Below, piece by piece: positions 23,611 to 33,174 of a stretch of 64,000 nt of DNA. How positions within the stretch are numbered: the first letter of the stretch is position 1; every line of letters starts with the position of its first letter. The DNA is from Curvularia sp. ZM96 (taxonomy: Eukaryota > Ascomycota > Dothideomycetes > Pleosporales > Pleosporaceae). The stretch covers positions 7,378,001-7,442,000 of the forward strand of contig JAJGBQ010000001.1 in NCBI GenBank assembly GCA_022457065.1, given 5' to 3'. Under the pieces are notes generated by a model. That model had not been told where the DNA came from. It saw nothing but the letters and a program-made list of their open reading frames with translations, and did no database searches. A program made the position numbers and the translations under genes.

Positions 23611-26405
23611 AATGTCTAGCAATGTATGTGAAAGCGGATAGACGTGCTATTTTGGTCCCTTTCAAGGCTGATGGAGGGAAAAAAGTCTGGGGACGGAGGG
23701 GAGTGGAGAGACCAATATATATTTCCAAATAAACGGCCATGCACCTCCACGACGCGCATCGACGTGCGCCATGAGCCGTCGTCCCATACGGGCCCTAGCC
23801 CCGCGACTAAGGGTAGGGAAAATGACCCCAAGCAAGAGCCAAAGTGGACCACTCATGGCAGAGTTCCCCGTAGACGCCTCTCCAGGCCGGGTAAAAAGGC
23901 AACCTGCGTCCCCACTGATGTTCGACCTAATGAGGGCACGGTTAGCTGACGAACGACGAAACTGTCAGTCGAAGCCACCTGCGCCGTGAGATCGGCACCA
24001 AGAAGTCCCCTAGCCGAGGACGAAAGGACACCAACAAACAAGATCACGATTGGTGCGCCAATTGGCCTAGCTGGACTCTGTCGCGTATAGATGAGCGGCT
24101 TTGAAGCTGGTCATGACGCGGAGAATTTGGCACTGCAACTCTCATTCCCGATTGCGTTTCGTTTCGCAAGTTCCAAGCATTACATCATCGCTGCTCGTGA
24201 CTGGGTTACGATATGTCAGCATGCATTGAGCAGTATGTTTTGCCTCTCTCTCCTTTCCCTCTGCCCCTTAAGGATGCGACTGTTGAGCGCAAAAATCGTT
24301 CTAAAGTCCATGATGTAGAACACGGACCGCTTCGTGATTTGCGCCCCGGCGGTCTGACTGCAGGTCTACCCTTGAGGAGGGCCCTGCAAGAAAAAAGGTG
24401 CCTAGGGTGGACCTCGCGCACCAACGCTCGTTTGTCTCAGAGCAGTTAGACGCGAAACAGGTTCGATAATGTATAGAAAACCCTGAGAGGTGGGCAGGCG
24501 TTCTTCCTGTCCGAGGAGCTGGGATGTTGGGACTGGCGGGTCACCATAGGCAGGGAAGAGACGCCTTGCTGTCGCGCAATCAATTCTTCTACATGGGCTC
24601 TTTCGGGTTGGACACAGAAGACAATACTCTTGCCGCTGCACAATCAAATTAGTTGAGGAACTGCACCGTTTCTCGGGGTTCATGGAGGACCAGAGGCCGC
24701 GGACCGGAAGGTCTGACGGCATTGTGCGTGAGGTCGGGCGGCTAAGCTTTGTCCAAGAGTCTCGGCGACACGACCAGCATGCGTTCCCATATCATGACAC
24801 AGCACAAGCCATTCCAGCCAATCACAGCACCCCAAAGCAGCGCCTAGGTACAAAAGGTTTTGTTTTTCAGTCCATTCTCCAACGTAATGGCGGATGGAAA
24901 AATGGTGCATTTATTGTGGAATGGAGAATGCTAGCGTAGGGCCTGAAATAGTCAGGTCGGTTGGCCTTCTGGGGCCGCAAGTGGAGCAAAGTGTAGTCTA
25001 GCCTGCCTCGATGGGGCGTGGCCGAGACGCACTCTGGCTGCTGCGCTCTCCGGACGAACGGGGGTCGACTGCCAAATCATTTCGACCTGCATGCCGCCGT
25101 GCCGTCTCCGTTACCTGCCTGATGGATGTGCATACGAACACTGTTGACTGTGCGTGAGACGTGGTGAGATTGCGCCATATGGAGATAGTAGCCGTTTAGG
25201 CTAATACCGTGCGCAGGTCATGTCCTTGAGATGTTGTGCTATCGTGGCATGGGCCAAGATTCAGCAGTCGGGACGTCTTGTAGTACTTGAGTGTATGAGT
25301 TAGGATTCAGTGCAGCATCCTTTCCTCACCGCTCAACACATTGAGCGAGCTGCTTTGTAACGAACCATTTGTCTTGTCGAAAGTATAGTAGTCTTAGATG
25401 GCGGATCATCGGCAAAGCTCGCCCATATGTATGACTTTAGCATGTCTCATCTGCAATCGACCAGTTGCTGAGTCCCTTATAGCAACCTTGGGAAACATGG
25501 AGGTAAGGGTCCACCTGGCTTTCGGAGGGGTCGGATCTGGGGACTCCACTTCGTCCCTGCGTAAGAGCGAGCCCGAGGTTGGGAAGCTGGGAAAGCGGAG
25601 AGTAGCCGTCGTCACCCACTGGACGCCAAAACAATTCCCGAGGCCTGCCAATAACTTTATCATGTCCCATCTGGTCTCACCGCCAAATGGTAACTTTCCC
25701 CGGGTCCGATTCATTGGGATATTGAGCTGTCTGAAGACTCGCCGTCCTCTGTCCCCAAATGCTACTAAGCACGAATCCTTTACCTTGAGCTTGTTCATCA
25801 TGCAGATAGTTCTTGGCAGGGTATCCGACACGGCCAGATGCCCGTCCAAGAGCTGGTTACGAAAACAATATCCGGTCCTGAGTCCAGTGTATCACGCGCA
25901 CGTCTGACGTTGGCCTTTTCAAGTTGGAGATATTCAACGACGTCGCAACAAGGCGTACCAGGGCAGGAAAGTGGCGTTTCTTGTCACTCGGTCCCGGCTT
26001 GGTACCAACTTGGCGCATTTCGCTAGCAAGACAGGCCTGCGTGGACGCAGGCAGGCATAAGCCGTCGGGAATAATGTCAACAAGTGCGCATAGGTCCCGT
26101 CGACCTGTAACAAGCACTGTGATGGGAGCAAGCATTCGAGTATGGCGACGAGAAGGATGGTGTTGAGGCGAATTTCAGCATGGGACACGCTACGTAATGG
26201 GGGTGTCGATCAGCTCCAGCGCGGGGAAGCTCCCAAGCTACCCGGAGCTTAGGCAGCCGCGTGCGGACACAAGCAACGCCTCTCAACACCATCATAGCTG
26301 GTTGCTACGCGACTGGTCTACAGGGTTTGATTCTGCACTTCGCACACTCCCATTACCACCAGTTTACAGCCTACAGCTCCACGCCAGAGCGCCTCCTATT
26401 TCACC
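23611..26405. other. 2.8-kb divergent intergenic region
   Basis: Shared upstream DNA of the transporter (-) and the AAA ATPase (+). Overlapping open frames on both strands at 25.4-25.9 kb have no domain. A perfect palindromic GCGCCAATTGGC box (24055-24066, containing CCAAT on both strands) is a possible HAP-complex site. No RNA gene or repeat element recognised. Confidence 0.45.
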
Positions 26406-28052
26406 ATGGCAAACTCCGCGTCCCATGAGGATATGGCCAGCCTCTCGTACTTTGACCACTCGTCGGCCAAACGCGTCAACACTGATATTGTACTCATCGA
26501 AGCTATCCGCTCGCAGTATCCCCATCTCGATCTCGTCGTCGCGCCCCAGGGCAAGCTCAACCTACTGGCCTATGCTGCTGCCGGCTTTGCAACAGCCACC
26601 CCCCTCGAAGACGTTGTCAAAGACCCAGTCTACGGCCCTGGTGTGAAGCAGAGAACCTATGTCCCGCCGTCAAGGAGACTTGACGCCCGCCCAGGCCATA
26701 TGATCGAGCGTGTCATCTTTGGCAAATACATGTACAAATGGAAGGATCAGGAGGCCATAGTGTACCTTGCCGAAGGCCGCGACGGCCTCGGAGCATACCC
26801 AGTCACTGTCACGTACTACATTCTGTCTAATGCGGAACATAAAGTGGATGAGCTGATCAAGGATGCCACCACGTGGGGAGCGGAATTGCATAATGAGGTT
26901 TGGGTCTTTGATGGCGGTTACTGGGAAAAGAGTGCCGAGTTGTACAATTCTGTGCAGAAAAGTAGTTGGGACAACGTCATCCTCGACGAGGAGATGAAGA
27001 AGTCTCTCATCGCTGACGTGGAAAACTTCTTTGACGGTCGCAAGACTTATGAGGACTTGAAAGTTCCGTGGAAGCGTGGCGTTATCTACTACGGCCCGCC
27101 AGGCAATGGCAAGACTATCAGCATCAAGGCCATGATGCACAGTCTCTACCAACGCGGCAGCAACGGTGACTCTAGGCTCGCTGTACCTACTCTCTATGTC
27201 CGCTCGCTGAGCTCTTTTGCGGGCCCCGAATACTCTTTGAAGGCCATCTTCGGCAAAGCCCGTGAAGTAGCGCCCTGCTACCTCGTTTTCGAGGACCTGG
27301 ATTCCATCGTCAAAGACAGTGTGCGGTCCTACTTCCTCAACGAGGTCGACGGTCTCAAAGCCAACGACGGCATCCTCATGGTCGGCTCTACCAACCACCT
27401 CGATAGACTCGATCCAGGTATTTCAAAAAGACCCAGCCGCTTTGATCGCAAGTACTACTTCCCCAATCCCGACTTCGACCAGCGAGTTCAGTACGCCCAG
27501 TTCTGGCAAAACAAACTCAAGGACAACAAGAACCTTGAATTCCCTGATGAACTTTGCCCGAAGATTGCAGAAATCACACCAAGATTTTCTTTCGCTTATA
27601 TGCAAGAGGCCTTTGTTGCTGCGCTCTTGGCAATTGCTGCTCGTGGAGGCAAGAGTGCCGCTGAAGCTGAGCGTGATGCAGAGAGATGGGCGGGTCCTCA
27701 AGATCCTATGAAACTAGGTGCTGGTACTCTTCACGCCAACTTTGGGCGGAAAGTCCATTCGGATAAACCGAGTGACGTAGCGTCTGGTTCAAGTACCGAC
27801 TTGGACAAGTTAGAACTGTGGGTTGAGATGAAGAAGCAGGTAAAGATCCTACGGGAGGAGATGGAAGAACAGAAGGCTAAGAGCGAGTGGGATGTGCCCA
27901 GCCGCCCAAAAGACGTGTACTACGCACGACCATCGCAGCCGACTCAGTTTAGAGACGAGCTCGATGCTGTGCTGCATGGCGGGCAAGACAGGCGCCCGCG
28001 TCACCCCTTGCCTGAGTTTGAGCGTTTGTCCACTTATACGAACTTTCAGTAA
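26406..28052 (+). CDS. AAA-family ATPase (BCS1-like ATPase core)
   Basis: Single-exon 548-residue protein. The N-terminal 200 residues are unlike the Bcs1 membrane region and contain no convincing transmembrane helix. The ATPase core follows: Walker A GPPGNGKT at residues 230-237, Walker B YLVFEDLD at 292-299, sensor-1 region GILMVGSTNHLDRLDP, and the arginine-finger segment KRPSRFDRKYYF. The C-terminal lid has FSFAYMQEAFVAALL and ends in a charged coiled coil and a Pro-rich tail. The core order and spacing match the BCS1-like AAA proteins that are expanded and often orphan in Pezizomycotina. Substrate and location are unknown. Confidence 0.87.
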   Translation: MANSASHEDMASLSYFDHSSAKRVNTDIVLIEAIRSQYPHLDLVVAPQGKLNLLAYAAAGFATATPLEDVVKDPVYGPGVKQRTYVPPSRRLDARPGHMIERVIFGKYMYKWKDQEAIVYLAEGRDGLGAYPVTVTYYILSNAEHKVDELIKDATTWGAELHNEVWVFDGGYWEKSAELYNSVQKSSWDNVILDEEMKKSLIADVENFFDGRKTYEDLKVPWKRGVIYYGPPGNGKTISIKAMMHSLYQRGSNGDSRLAVPTLYVRSLSSFAGPEYSLKAIFGKAREVAPCYLVFEDLDSIVKDSVRSYFLNEVDGLKANDGILMVGSTNHLDRLDPGISKRPSRFDRKYYFPNPDFDQRVQYAQFWQNKLKDNKNLEFPDELCPKIAEITPRFSFAYMQEAFVAALLAIAARGGKSAAEAERDAERWAGPQDPMKLGAGTLHANFGRKVHSDKPSDVASGSSTDLDKLELWVEMKKQVKILREEMEEQKAKSEWDVPSRPKDVYYARPSQPTQFRDELDAVLHGGQDRRPRHPLPEFERLSTYTNFQ

Positions 28053-28173
28053 AGTTACAGCAATTGAGGGAACCTAATGCGCCTGGCACAGTCTGCGCTA
28101 TCTGAGCGGTACAACGAACGTAAATAACCAGTAATACCATAACCAAAATTGATGCATGACATGCTTCCGCAAT

Positions 28174-28896
28174 CTAGTCTCCATGCATAGCCGCCTCTTC
28201 CATGGCCAAAACAGCGTGCTCCAGCTCCCGAATCCTCTGTCCCACCCTCCTCTTCACTTCATCCGCAACTGCCTGATCTTGGCCCTCAACAACTCCTCGG
28301 TAATACTCCAACAAGCGATCTAGCTCTTCTCGCGCAGCAGCGCGATCATCAGGCGCATACGTCGTATTCTTTTCGCTTTCCTCAGACGCAATCTCAAACT
28401 CATCCCTTGCCGTACCATACAATTCCTGTATCTCTTCGATCGCCGCATCGACCGCTGCTTGCGCCTCAGGCGACAGCGACGACGCGGCGTCTGCTGTTGC
28501 CGACGCAGCAGCAGCGAGTTTCCCGCGTGGGGAAGAAGTAAATGTGCGGACAGAAGAAAGGGTATTATATGGCGAGTTGAAGCGAGTCCATTGGTTTGGC
28601 GCTGCAAGTATCGACGTGTTGCGCGCCTGGTAGGGTGGGGGCGGAGACGGCGACCGCGCGCGCTGCTGTGTGTACGTCTGAACTGGAAATTGCGCTGACG
28701 CTGAATACGACGTGCGCTGTGCTGCTATCGCGCTGGCTCGTAGTGTTGTCTGCCGCAGCAGTGTGCGGATAGGCGTCGCGCCTGAAGCCATCTTCGGCGG
28801 CGCCTGTCGATGGTACGACGCTCGAAATTGGCGGGGGACCGTCCGCTGGGCTACCGTGCGCAGCGAAGGCGTTTGTTTGAAGAGAATGTACGACAT
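28174..28896 (-). CDS. conserved-looking mitochondrial protein of unknown function
   Basis: 240 residues in one exon. The first 60 residues are rich in Arg, Ser, Thr and Gln and poor in acid (MSYILFKQTPSLRTVAQRTV), a good mitochondrial presequence. The middle is Ser/Pro/Gln-rich. From about residue 140 an acidic helical segment follows: SPEAQAAVDAAIEEIQELYG, then EELDRLLEYYRGVVEGQDQA, ending RIRELEHAVLAMEEAAMHGD, likely a coiled coil. I do not recognise a named family. It is convergent with the AAA ATPase, with only about 120 bases between stop codons. Coding status is supported by its even composition and the structured C-terminus. Confidence 0.7.
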   Translation of the reverse strand: MSYILFKQTPSLRTVAQRTVPRQFRASYHRQAPPKMASGATPIRTLLRQTTLRASAIAAQRTSYSASAQFPVQTYTQQRARSPSPPPPYQARNTSILAAPNQWTRFNSPYNTLSSVRTFTSSPRGKLAAAASATADAASSLSPEAQAAVDAAIEEIQELYGTARDEFEIASEESEKNTTYAPDDRAAAREELDRLLEYYRGVVEGQDQAVADEVKRRVGQRIRELEHAVLAMEEAAMHGD

Positions 28897-29311
28897 TGTG
28901 GGTGGTGGTGCTGGAGTAGGTGTGTGGGTGAGACTGGGCTGTGCTGAGCCTGAGGTTGAGCGGAGTTAACGGCTTTCGTGCGGCTGACATGACGGTATCG
29001 ATTGCTGCAATGTCTCGTATTCTCAAGACATGACCGTAAACTCGCTTTTTAAATAGCCCTTGAGCTTTTTTCATTCTCATGTCATCTACTTGAACCTCCA
29101 ATCTTAGCTTTTTTTCCAAGGTTATCCAACGCTTGTGTGATTGCATATATGTACAGGCAGTGTAGTGTAGAGACGGTAGGTCTGGTTTCGGCCCCACTAG
29201 GAACATGGAAGCTACAAATTTAGGTCTGCCCCCCTTCGCTTGGCTTTTGCATGCCCATGCACTAAAGAATATAATTTGCAGATTTTAGAATTTACTCATC
29301 GAAAACAACTG
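28897..29311. other. intergenic region upstream of tRNA-Val
   Basis: Promoter side of the minus-strand gene and 5' flank of the tRNA. Base composition becomes AT-rich from about 29.2 kb onward. No gene seen. Confidence 0.45.
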
Positions 29312-29404
29312 GCGAGCGTAGTCTAGTGGTTATGATGTCTGCTTTACATCTTTCAATCAGATATAAAGCGCAGAAGGTCGGGAGTTCGATCCTCCCCGCT
29401 CGTA
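29312..29404 (+). tRNA. tRNA-Val(UAC) with a 20-nt intron
   Basis: The 7-bp acceptor stem GCGAGCG/CGCTCGT has one G-U pair at the first position, with A as discriminator. The D arm is GTCTAGTGGTTATGAT, the anticodon stem TCTGC/GCAGA. The loop TTTACA-C carries anticodon TAC after removal of an intron of about 20 nt placed after position 37. The T stem GGGAG/CTCCC holds the loop TTCGATC. Mature length is 73 nt. A and B boxes are intact. A T5 run at 29422-29426 can terminate Pol III. The gene marks the left edge of the AT-rich island. Confidence 0.9.
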
Positions 29405-30822
29405 TGCATCAAAAAGCCTTTCTTTTTGCTTTTTGGCAAGCTTGTGTTGTTGTGGAAAGGTATTTTGGAAGTTGAGGTGGATGAGGTTTGCCAAAATTTG
29501 TGGTGTGGAACCCTTGTTTTTAGCCTTGTAAGTCAAGCGACCCTATGCGATAAGAATAGTTATCTTGTACTTAATGAGACACTGCAAATAACTTCGTTAG
29601 GCAGAGCTCAGTCGCTGCTCAGGGTTGTGACGGATTAGATGAAGAATCTACTGACATTCCTATTAAATGTATACAGTAGAGCAGACCATTGGATGATAGT
29701 TGTAGAAATCTTTGACGCCTGTGTAATACTGTAATGAAGCTTTAAGGGTTGTAATCAAATAACAGTATCTAACCTCGAGTTTTTACTTTATTGCACTCAT
29801 TGCTTTGAAATGCTCGCTCATCTAACCTAAAAATGTCATCAAAACTTGATCGTTTCAAAGACATCGCACCAATGTGCTTCAATAGCACCTAGAAGAGGAC
29901 TAATGTGTAGAGTTTCATGTGGCCGTAACGTGCGCGTTACTACCTGGCTTGTTGTTCACAGTACAAAGCTGTGATATTCTAGTTTCATGACCATACAGAG
30001 TACAACGTAGCTGTTACTAGGTAGAATATATGAGATAGTGCACGTGGAGACCGCGACTCAGTATGTCAGTCAAGAGCTGGAATTAAGCTTGATGCGGATT
30101 GGCAGAATATGCTGCTTGAATTGTTCATTGATTTAGAACTGTATAGTAGGAAGGTCGATACTACGGGAAACTTTTTCAGAAGACTAACAAGTGCGAGTCA
30201 ATCGGTGGACTTTTGGTTTGATTACGCTGCTGCGACTGGCCGCCAGTCAAGCGTAGTGATAGCCAAAATTGAGTAACCGTCTAAAATCTTAAAGCGCCCA
30301 ATATTCGTGTATTCAAATAACCGCCACTGAGAGAGAGCCGGGACATCCTTAATACCTCTCAAGTAAACCAGAGAGCAAGATCTCGACATATGTACATAGG
30401 CATTTAGTTTGACTATTCGAGCTGCTATGACTAAAAGGACAAAGGTAGTTTGTTTCCCCGTTTCGTCCTTCGGTTGGCACACAAGCTTATCCTTGTGTTA
30501 CTCAATATGCCCGAAACCTTGTTCAGTCAGTCCAAAACACTATCGGGTAGTTTGAAAGCATTTGCATCAACATGGTAACTAGCTAACGCTTATCGACTGC
30601 TTTGTACAAGTTGAGTGCAAGAAATGACCTGTAAACAAGACCAAGAAGCTTACACCTGTCTACGCGATGATGCCAGAGCACACCAGCAGCTGCTCTGGGA
30701 CTTAATCATTTAGCAACGACTTCGTTTGAGGGCATGAGCAGCAGTAGCCCTGCGGCGCAAACTCCGGCCCGTATCATCTACCTAGGTATAGCAACTCAAT
30801 TCTCCTTTTTGAAAATATGTGG
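29405..30822. other. AT-rich intergenic DNA, no gene
   Basis: First 1.4 kb of the AT-rich island. A few short open frames (for example minus strand 30482-30222) lack any recognisable content. No paired repeat ends were found. Confidence 0.5.
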
Positions 30823-31012
30823 CTACTGATGTGCTGTTATATTTGGGCCTGCATAGATTTTGGAAAGCTCAGCATTTGGCTGGAAGCTTGGTGGAAAAAG
30901 CTATCTAACCCCTGTGAGAAATAGTCTCCACAGTCTAATTACCTCACAGAACATGTGAACTCTGGGCCTTCAGTGTGTAAAACTGACTTGATAACCACTA
31001 CACCACTCGGCC
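30823..31012 (-). mobile_element. tRNA-derived SINE, copy 1 (with tRNA head)
   Basis: Read on the minus strand from 31012 it begins GGCCGAGTGGTGTAGTGGTT. This is a tRNA-like 5' head: A-box-like TGGTGTAGTGG, then an anticodon-like stem-loop TCAGT-TTTACAC-ACTGA (a TAC, Val-like anticodon) and a decayed B-box (AGTTCACATGTTC). A non-tRNA body of about 130 nt follows, shared with the copy at 34.5 kb, including AGCTTTTTCC and the CTCACAGGGGTTAGATAG segment. No coding capacity. Target duplication was not resolved. Confidence 0.75.
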
Positions 31013-31620
31013 AATTATATCAATTTATGACTGATTGGGAAATGTTTTTGATAATGAAGTGGAAGTTTTGATGTCTTCTAGACGACCAGCCTCGAGGCGA
31101 CAATCTTACCCATGACATCTGTTTCAAGACCATATTCATAAGTACATGAGGGTATCTATGAGCTTCTGGCTGGCGGCTTAAGAGAGAAAACCAAAATATC
31201 ACGAACAAACAGCCGCAATAAGCCCAGCACCTACTCATACAACCTGTGTGTAACCGCTAGCCGCATGGTCTTGTCCTCGTGTGTGTGCCAGGAGAATTTA
31301 TGTATTAAATTAGCCTTTTGGACTGGTTGAAGATAGGTACAGCTAGTTTGAAGGGGTGCCTCGTTGAGGCTAGTACTCGTTAGTGCTCGTTATAGTGAAC
31401 ACGACCAAGAAAATTACTAAAATTAACAAGAAGAGAGAGGATGCAGGGCGCGAAAATCTATTCTGGCTGTTACAAAGTTCTATTGCTACAAAGCTCCCAG
31501 TCTATCCAGAAACTGCCTCCTTTTTTCATTGTGCTTTTGACGATTATGCTAGAGGTTTTTTCACTCCGCCCAAAATCGAGTTCCTCAAGACAGACTTTTG
31601 ATCTTTTTCTCTTCTTGTTG
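31013..31620. other. AT-rich intergenic DNA, no supported gene
   Basis: Contains a short degenerate repeat of TACTCGTTA/TGCTCGTTA near 31375-31392. No gene or identifiable element. Confidence 0.45.
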
Positions 31621-31851
31621 TTAACGTAGACGTGCATTGTGTCCTTTAGGCCGAGACACTCTGGATGTGTTTGTATAACCATCATCATCATGGGCCAAGT
31701 CACAATCCTTGAGACAGTTCGACTCATCGCCAGGCTCACTTCCATTCTTGCAAGCTTGTCGTACACACTCTTTACTACTAGACGCGAGTCTTTCACACGC
31801 GCCAATTCTATTGTCGCACATCTTTCCATTAGCAATCATTGCAAGGTACAT
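31621..31851 (-). pseudogene. possible cysteine-rich secreted-protein exon or relic
   Basis: A 76-residue frame from ATG 31851 has six cysteines spaced C-x6-C-x9-C-x4-C-x11-C-x3-C within residues 12-50, a disulfide-protein spacing unusual for random AT-rich DNA. A hydrophobic signal sequence is absent. A GTTCAG acceptor-like site sits just upstream, so this could be the last exon of a small secreted protein. A frame in the region near 32.1-32.0 kb with a GTAAAG donor could be its other end, but I could not build a convincing joined gene. It is either an exon with missed partners or a decayed copy. Confidence 0.3.
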
Positions 31852-32406
31852 GGCGCCTGAACGAATCGTAGTTATATATTGTGTTCACGAGTTCTGGTGT
31901 GTTTGTGATGCTGTAAAACATGTAAGTATACTTGCTGGAGTAGTAGCTGGCACATATAGGAGCTGCTTTGCGGCTATAAGCAATTTCTAGGAGGTGGAAG
32001 TGATAACTTTCTTTACCTTCGCAATGGTCGCATCGTAGGGTGTGCTTTGTCTGGAAGCTAAACTACGCGACGATGTCCACCAAGGATATGCTGTAAGCTT
32101 TATTACTAAGAATGGCCTTGCGAGCATGTTCCTTTGCTCTGGTATCTAGACAGCTGTTCTTTTTGACATGGTCTTTCGTCATTTGAGAGTGGATGAGTTC
32201 AATTTCATCGCTAGCTATTTGGTTTTGTGTTTAGTAGTAGAGTTATCAACACTCCACATATTATGCTATGCGAGTTATTTGTTGATTTGTAGAGTTAATA
32301 AAGCTACTTAAGTGTGAACTGTAGAAGAGCTAGTGTTGTGTATTCTGGGGCTGCCGTGGTTCTATTTTTTAGGCACGTGGAACGACGTTTCTTGTAACGC
32401 CGAGGA
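31852..32406. other. AT-rich intergenic DNA
   Basis: No supported gene. It may contain upstream parts of the minus-strand cysteine-patterned frame. Confidence 0.4.
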
Positions 32407-32541
32407 CGGACTTGTTAATACGAAGTAGTTAAGCTAATTAAGCTTATCTGGCTAGGTTTAGTAAGCTCTTAGCCTAGAAAAGGTAGTGTAGTACTGTATT
32501 AGGTCAGACCGGCTTTATTGTCTTGATTGTTAACAAGTCTG
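32407..32541. mobile_element. degenerate hAT-type MITE
   Basis: Ends CGGACTTGTTAA (left) and the reverse complement CAGACTTGTTAA (right) match at 11 of 12 positions and resemble the ends of the intact element at 32677. The flanking 8-mers GCCGAGGA (32399-32406) and GCCGTGAA (32542-32549) match at 6 of 8, as expected for an old 8-bp target duplication. The 135-bp length and lack of coding capacity fit a non-autonomous element. Confidence 0.6.
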
Positions 32542-32676
32542 GCCGTGAAACACCTGCACACGACATGTTGACAAAATGAATCTGCTAATCAGTTTGGCTA
32601 TTGCCCATTCTAACGATAGATTATGCTTTTCACTAGATATCTATCGTGTGAATGTTCTAGGGGCACTAGCTCTAAG

Positions 32677-32830
32677 CAGACTTGTCAACAAGCAAGCTGG
32701 CTCGCAAGCTGATCAAGCCGAGCCAGTCGAGCCAAGCCAAGTCAAGCCAAGCTGCCGTATTATTACTGCGGTATCCACCCAATCCAAGTTGGGCGTCCAG
32801 CTTGGCTCGGCTGACTTGTTGACAAGTCTG
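32677..32830. mobile_element. hAT-type MITE with perfect ends and target duplication
   Basis: 154-bp element with perfect 16-bp terminal inverted repeats: CAGACTTGTCAACAAG at 32677-32692 and its exact complement at 32815-32830. It is flanked by a perfect 8-bp direct repeat GCTCTAAG (32669-32676 and 32831-32838). The 8-bp duplication and CAG... terminus are characteristic of the hAT superfamily. The interior is a run of AAGCC/GAGCC-like units with extended inverted homology, and there is no transposase. It ends two bases before the TATA box of the secreted-protein gene. Confidence 0.88.
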
Positions 32831-32839
32831 GCTCTAAGG

Positions 32840-32847
32840 TATAAATT
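32840..32847 (+). promoter_or_regulatory. TATA box of the small secreted protein gene
   Basis: TATAAATT, 103 bases upstream of the ATG at 32950, followed by a C/T- and A-rich leader typical of highly expressed fungal secreted-protein genes. The 8-bp target duplication of the adjacent MITE ends at 32838. Confidence 0.6.
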
Positions 32848-32949
32848 GTACGGCTTCTTCTCTCAATGCAATAACCATCTATCATTCTCAATTCTTAAAA
32901 CATCACTACAGCAAACACAATTTCGCTATCAACCAACCAGTTATTTACA

Positions 32950-33174
32950 ATGAAGTATTTTATCCTATCTCTTCTTATGGCTACTATTGCTGTGGCTACC
33001 CCACAACCTAAACAACGCCTTGTCGGAATCGAAGCTCGAGAGTTGTTGGAGAGCCGCCAAAGATGCATTGTAAACTGCCCTGGCGAAACCTGCGTTTGCA
33101 GGAATGGTGCTGCCTACTGCTGCCAAGGGGCACCTACCTTTGCCTGCTCGTATGTTAGACCATGTCCTACTTGA
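32950..33174 (+). CDS. small secreted eight-cysteine protein (effector candidate)
   Basis: 74 residues, single exon. Residues 1-16 form a signal peptide (MKYFILSLLMATIAVA). The mature part has a short linker, then cysteines at 39, 43, 48, 50, 57, 58, 66 and 72, including the adjacent pair YCC and a TCVC motif. I recognise no named family. No Kex2 KR site is present, although LESRQR|C could be cut. It lies in the AT-rich island surrounded by SINE and MITE copies, the typical setting of lineage-specific effector genes in Pleosporales. Size, signal, even cysteine number and an intact TATA box support a live gene. The host-interaction role is inference. Confidence 0.8.
   Translation: MKYFILSLLMATIAVATPQPKQRLVGIEARELLESRQRCIVNCPGETCVCRNGAAYCCQGAPTFACSYVRPCPT

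Noticed and set aside
25398..25907. Antiparallel open frames of about 150-170 codons
   Set aside because: Neither strand shows a motif, and both are open over the same DNA, which suggests chance.
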